The translations under genes and the position numbers were made by a program. A stretch of DNA of 8,389 nt, from assembly GCA_026395935.1 (NCBI GenBank), contig JAPLXT010000124.1:1-8389 (forward strand), written 5' to 3'. This document shows positions 6,421-8,389 of the stretch, in pieces (positions within the stretch are counted from its first letter, which is position 1; each line of letters starts with the position of its first letter). The notes beneath the pieces are model-generated. The model made no database searches, was not told the origin of the DNA, and was given only the letters and a program-made list of their open reading frames with translations. The DNA comes from Candidatus Nomurabacteria bacterium (GTDB lineage: Bacteria > Patescibacteriota > Minisyncoccia > Phycocordibacterales > UBA9973).

Positions 6421-6762
6421 ATGTATGAAGTCTTTAATAAATCAAAATTCAAAGAAAGGAGAAAGGGACTTAGAAAATCTTCTACTCTACAAGAATTTAA
6501 ACTTTGGTTTTATTTAAAAAATAAAAATCTAGGAGTAAAATTCAGACGCCAGCAAAGTATTGGCCCTTATGTTGCAGATTTTTATTGTAAAGAGAAAAAT
6601 TTAATTATTGAATTAGACGGTTCACAGCATATAGAAGCAAAAGAATACGACAAAGAAAGAGATTTATATTTACAAACTCTCGGTATCAAAGTTCTTCGTT
6701 TTTGGAATAATGAAATTGATACCAATCTTGAGGAAGTTTTAATAAAGATAAAAAATTATTAA
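6421..6762 (+). CDS. DUF559-family endonuclease-like protein (Vsr-related)
   Basis: This protein has 113 residues. The family motifs run in order: basic N-terminus RRKGLRKSSTLQEFKLWFYL (13-32), FRRQQSIGPYVADFYC (41-56), LIIELDGSQH (61-70), YDKERDLYLQTLGIKVLRFW (76-95) and a final helix. This is the complete DUF559 domain, related to the Vsr mismatch endonuclease and restriction-endonuclease folds. Asp53, Glu64, Asp66 and His70 are the likely metal-binding or catalytic residues (family knowledge). The frame is open upstream into ruvB, but the ATG at 6421 gives the expected family N-terminus and sits 6 nt after a TATAAT box; the upstream part would translate the repeat. DUF559 genes often occur alone as accessory genes; the true substrate is unknown. 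It ends tail-to-tail with a HIT pseudogene, overlapping by 4 nt. Confidence 0.9.
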   Translation: MYEVFNKSKFKERRKGLRKSSTLQEFKLWFYLKNKNLGVKFRRQQSIGPYVADFYCKEKNLIIELDGSQHIEAKEYDKERDLYLQTLGIKVLRFWNNEIDTNLEEVLIKIKNY

Positions 6763-7045
6763 TAAGAACCCTTACCTGGAATAATATGACGAACACCACC
6801 GCGAGGGCTTTCTACGTCTCCTTTATAACGTGGAATCAAATGAATATGTAAATGATGGATTGTTCTTCCAGCTGCTTCACCATCATTAATTCCAATATTA
6901 TACCCGTCAGGATTATATTTTCCTTGAATTAGTTTCTAGAAACAGGAATATTGTCCCATCTAGCATAACAGAAATTATTTTCAATTATTATTCTATTTTC
7001 AGAATTATCTTTATCACAAAATAAGCAGGTTGTATTTTCATTCAT
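6759..7045 (-). pseudogene. HIT-family (histidine triad) hydrolase, internally deleted
   Basis: From the ATG at 7045 the minus strand reads MNENTTCLFCDKDN...ARWDNIPVSRN and then hits a stop (6931-6929). Overlapping by one base in another frame, from 6932 to the stop at 6759, it continues with LIQGKYNPDGYNIGINDGEA, then GRTIHHLHIHLIPR and GGVRHIIPGKGSY. HLHIHLIP is the histidine triad, and PDGYNIG...GEAAG is typical of HIT/Ap4A-hydrolase-type proteins. The two parts total about 95 residues where ~135 are expected. What is missing is the middle segment (normally GHTLIIPKRH and the following helix), so ~110-130 nt were deleted and the frame changed. The catalytic motif survives but no intact protein can be made. 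Its promoter box (TATAAT, 6 nt before the ATG) is still intact. Confidence 0.85.
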
Positions 7046-7051
7046 AGTCGC

Positions 7052-7057
7052 ATTATA
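7052..7057 (-). promoter_or_regulatory. -10 box of the HIT pseudogene
   Basis: On the minus strand TATAAT lies exactly 6 nt before the ATG at 7045, the same leaderless spacing as the DUF559 gene and ruvC. No strong -35 box is visible. Confidence 0.5.
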
Positions 7058-7079
7058 TCATGATTTTAATGTGTTTGTG

Positions 7080-7125
7080 TTTTCCTCCCCTGCGAAGGGG
7101 AGGTGTCCGAAGGACGGAGGGGTGT
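7080..7125 (+). repeat. GC-rich two-hairpin palindromic unit C
   Basis: TTTTCCTCCCCT-GCGA-AGGGGAGG is followed by the stem GTCC-GAA-GGAC and the end GAGGGGTGT. It matches unit B except in the second stem, where both strands changed together so pairing is kept. It lies 34 nt upstream of the HIT pseudogene start, on the other side of that gene's promoter. Confidence 0.85.
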
Positions 7126-7130
7126 ATCTT

Positions 7131-7173
7131 GCTCCCCTGCGAAGGGGAGCTGGCACATAGTGCCTGAGGGGTG
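7131..7173 (+). repeat. GC-rich two-hairpin palindromic unit D (upstream of ruvC)
   Basis: GCTCCCCT-GCGA-AGGGGAGC is followed by T, the stem GGCAC-ATA-GTGCC, then TGAGGGGTG. It is the same subtype as unit A but in the opposite orientation, and in tandem with unit C five bases away. It ends 7 nt before the ruvC TATAAT box. Confidence 0.85.
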
Positions 7174-7180
7174 AATAGTA

Positions 7181-7186
7181 TATAAT
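7181..7186 (+). promoter_or_regulatory. -10 box of ruvC; likely leaderless
   Basis: TATAAT is followed by 6 nt and the ruvC ATG (7193), so the transcript should begin at the start codon. The position where a -35 box belongs lies within unit D and shows no consensus. Confidence 0.55.
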
Positions 7187-7192
7187 TAACCC

Positions 7193-7696
7193 ATGAGAAT
7201 TCTATCAATTGACCCAGGTTTTGAAAGAGTTGGAATAGCTGTATTAGATAAAACAAATAAACCAAAACATGAATTGGTTTATTCGAATTGTTTTAAAACT
7301 TCCGCAAAAATTCCATTCCACGAAAGGCTTACTTTAATAGGAGAAGAAGTAGAAAGAATAATAAAAAAATATAAACCAGAAGCGCTTGCAATAGAGAAAC
7401 TTTATTTTACTACAAATCAAAAAACTGTTATGGGTGTCTCAGAAGCTCGAGGGGTTATTATTTATAGTGCTTCACGTAACCACTTATCTATTTTTGAATA
7501 TACTCCACCACAAATAAAGGTAGCTGTCACAGGTTATGGAAAATCCACAAAAGATGGAGTAATTTTAATGGTTAAAAAGCTAATAGATGTTAAAATTGAA
7601 GTGGTTTCTGATGATGAATTAGATGCTATCGCCATAGGATTAACATCTCTCGCTTGTGAGAAATTCAACTCTTTTTGTGATAAAAAGCAGGCTTAA
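7193..7696 (+). CDS. ruvC: Holliday junction resolvase RuvC
   Basis: RuvC is the RNase H-fold nuclease that cuts Holliday junctions symmetrically with RuvA and RuvB. The 167-residue length is normal. The four catalytic acids can be placed: Asp7 in SIDPG, Glu68 in AIEKLYF, and Asp141 and Asp144 in DDELDAIAIGL. Other family marks are RVGIAVLD, FHERL (42-46), TNQKTVMGVSEARGV (74-88), EYTPPQIK (102-109) and GYGKSTKDGV (114-123), with Ser-Thr-Lys where many homologues have other small residues. The start at 7193 gives the canonical MRILSIDPG and sits 6 nt after a TATAAT box. It lies downstream of ruvB but is separated from it by the repeat/DUF559/HIT segment, so the two genes are not an operon here. 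Confidence 0.96.
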   Translation: MRILSIDPGFERVGIAVLDKTNKPKHELVYSNCFKTSAKIPFHERLTLIGEEVERIIKKYKPEALAIEKLYFTTNQKTVMGVSEARGVIIYSASRNHLSIFEYTPPQIKVAVTGYGKSTKDGVILMVKKLIDVKIEVVSDDELDAIAIGLTSLACEKFNSFCDKKQA

Positions 7697-7699
7697 GAG

Positions 7700-7720
7700 T
7701 TTTCCACAGTTGTGGGTATT
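7700..7720. promoter_or_regulatory. DnaA-box-like palindrome after ruvC
   Basis: TTTTCCACA (7700-7708) and, on the other strand, ATACCCACA (7720-7712) are each close to the DnaA box TTATCCACA and face each other around CCACAGTTGTGG. No cluster of boxes, AT-rich unwinding element or dnaA gene is seen, so this is a possible single DnaA site or a plain hairpin. Confidence 0.3.
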
Positions 7721-7754
7721 GCAAAGAAAATAATATTTTGATACAACTAATAAT

Positions 7755-7760
7755 TATAAT
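7755..7760 (+). promoter_or_regulatory. Possible -10 box for the acidic small protein
   Basis: TATAAT lies 18 nt before the ATG at 7779. TTGATA (7738-7743) is nearby but only 11 nt upstream, too close for a normal pair. The assignment is tentative. Confidence 0.4.
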
Positions 7761-7778
7761 GTATTTTAAATATTAATT

Positions 7779-7961
7779 ATGAGTTATAAAGATGACGAAG
7801 AAGAGTTGGGCCCAGTTGATATAAAAGAGGACGAAATTGATATATTAGTCTCAGAGGATCTTGATGATCCACTAGACGATGAAATACTAGATGATGATTT
7901 GTTTACTGATGACGAAGAAGATTTAGAAGAATTTGTAGGGTTAGATGGTTCTGCTTATTAA
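7779..7961 (+). CDS. Small, highly acidic hypothetical protein
   Basis: This protein has 60 residues, of which 28 are Asp or Glu and only two are Lys, so it is strongly negatively charged. It has no membrane segment, Cys or recognised motif. A conserved-looking end (EFVGLDGSAY) follows the acidic run. It has a TATAAT box upstream and a strong terminator 10 nt past its stop codon, which supports a real gene. Such a protein could bind basic partners (RNA polymerase, ribosomal or DNA-binding proteins) or be a DNA mimic, but nothing in the sequence proves this. Small acidic proteins of this type are common as hypotheticals in CPR genomes (general knowledge). Confidence 0.7.
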   Translation: MSYKDDEEELGPVDIKEDEIDILVSEDLDDPLDDEILDDDLFTDDEEDLEEFVGLDGSAY

Positions 7962-7970
7962 AAAATAAAT

Positions 7971-8005
7971 AAAAACAGCCAGATCTCTCTGGTTGTTTTT
8001 ATTTT
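7971..8005. terminator. Bidirectional intrinsic terminator between the acidic protein gene and tyrS
   Basis: Arms 7971-7983 and 7988-8000 pair over 13 bp with one G·U around a TCTC loop. A T-rich tract follows on the plus strand, and the A-rich run at 7960-7975 gives a T-rich tract on the minus strand. It lies between convergent genes, 10 nt from one stop and 15 nt from the other, and can serve both. Confidence 0.85.
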
Positions 8006-8014
8006 AAAGTTTTA

Positions 8015-8389
8015 TTAAATTATAATTTTACAAAATCTTTTCTTCCCTATTTTATATACACCAGACCCTACAACTTCTCCTGTGGTAGTTGCTTTTTTGT
8101 TGTTCTCCATGTTTGTTACAGCCCCATTCTCTACTAGTCTTCTAAATTCACTTTTTGAGGTTACTATGCCATTTTTAATAAAAACATCTACAAGTAATTC
8201 ATTTTTGTTTGCTTTTATTTCTTGGGCGTCTTCTGGTATTTCTTTTTTAGAAAAAGTTTTTTCCCAATTATCTTGTGCTTCTTTTGATTTTTTCTCATTA
8301 TAAAAAATAGAAACAATTTCTTTAGCTAATCTCATTTTCAAATCTCTGGGATTAAAACTTTTATCCATAGCTTCTATTTCAGACATTGG
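8015..8389 (-). CDS. tyrS: Tyrosyl-tRNA synthetase, C-terminal part (5' end beyond right edge)
   Basis: The 124 visible residues match the C-terminal third of bacterial TyrRS, which charges tRNA-Tyr. FNPRDLKMRLAKEIVSIFY and KEAQDNWEKTFSKKEIPED are the end of the anticodon-binding helical domain. LLVDVFIKNGIVTSKSEFRR, LVENGAVT, then VVGSGVYKIGKKRFCKIII form the S4 RNA-binding domain that ends the protein. The frame stays open to base 8389. An internal Met codon at 8386 is not the true start, because the catalytic Rossmann domain with HIGH and KMSKS must lie to the right. The gene converges on the acidic-protein gene and shares its terminator. Confidence 0.92.
   Translation of the reverse strand, partial: PMSEIEAMDKSFNPRDLKMRLAKEIVSIFYNEKKSKEAQDNWEKTFSKKEIPEDAQEIKANKNELLVDVFIKNGIVTSKSEFRRLVENGAVTNMENNKKATTTGEVVGSGVYKIGKKRFCKIII

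Larger units (their letters stand above)
6307..7173. mobile_element. Candidate accessory insertion: palindromic units plus DUF559 nuclease gene between ruvB and ruvC
   Basis: The segment from unit A to unit D contains four related GC-rich palindromes, a DUF559 nuclease gene and a decayed HIT gene, all in otherwise AT-rich DNA. Units A and B face each other with matching 9-bp outer ends (ACACCCCTC/GAGGGGTGT), like terminal inverted repeats; C and D are in tandem. It is not a known IS: no transposase is present. Whether the whole block or only 6307-6762 moved as a unit is unclear. A 9-bp direct repeat TGATTTTAA (6299-6307 and 7061-7069) flanks A, B, the nuclease gene and the pseudogene, but could be chance in AT-rich sequence. 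Confidence 0.4.

Noticed and set aside
6307..7173. CRISPR array
   Set aside because: The four repeats are in mixed orientation, unevenly spaced, differ in sequence, and have a gene between them; no cas gene is present.
7053..7265. Minus-strand open frame of 70 codons across units C/D and the ruvC start
   Set aside because: It lies over repeats and the well-supported ruvC start on the other strand; its product is low-complexity and explained by the palindromes.
7700..7720. Replication origin
   Set aside because: Only two imperfect DnaA-like boxes are seen, with no dnaA/dnaN, no box cluster and no unwinding region.
8082..8303. Plus-strand open frame of 73 codons
   Set aside because: It is antisense to the conserved S4/anticodon-binding region of tyrS.

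Overview
This AT-rich window uses the standard genetic code and has sigma70-type promoters (TTGACA/TATAAT). Its gene set is a pilus-type ATPase, ruvB, ruvC, tyrS, a DUF559 endonuclease and an Ig-repeat surface protein. Together these suggest a Patescibacteria/CPR bacterium, most likely of the Parcubacteria group. The lineage is inferred from gene content and style, not proved. No start codon in the window has a convincing Shine-Dalgarno sequence, and several have a TATAAT box only 6-8 nt upstream, which points to leaderless mRNAs.

Layout. Positions 1-3093 (minus strand) hold three envelope genes: a secreted protein with ~82-residue Ig-like repeats that runs off the left edge, a secreted/membrane protein with a Pro/Gly-rich tail, and a lipoprotein. 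The last two have nearly identical promoters, each followed by a long 5' UTR hairpin whose stem shows a compensatory base-pair change. Positions 3256-4956 (plus strand) hold a PilB/GspE-family ATPase, transcribed divergently from the lipoprotein. Positions 4957-5315 hold no convincing gene but contain two large inverted-repeat structures and then a promoter for ruvB. Positions 5316-7696 hold ruvB and ruvC, the motor and nuclease of Holliday-junction processing. They are separated by an accessory segment: four GC-rich two-hairpin palindromic units, a small DUF559 (Vsr-like) endonuclease gene, and a HIT-family hydrolase pseudogene on the minus strand. Positions 7779-7961 encode a very acidic 60-residue protein, which shares a bidirectional terminator with the convergent tyrS gene, cut by the right edge.

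Two things stand out. First, the DUF559 gene sits among the four palindromic units, which keep one invariant hairpin while a second hairpin changes sequence but keeps its pairing. One unit supplies the last residues and stop codon of ruvB, and two units end at or just before the -10 boxes of the DUF559 gene and ruvC. This resembles a REP/BIME-like or miniature mobile system tied to a Vsr-like nuclease. Second, the paired promoter-plus-hairpin leaders of the two envelope genes look like a recurring cis-regulatory RNA element.
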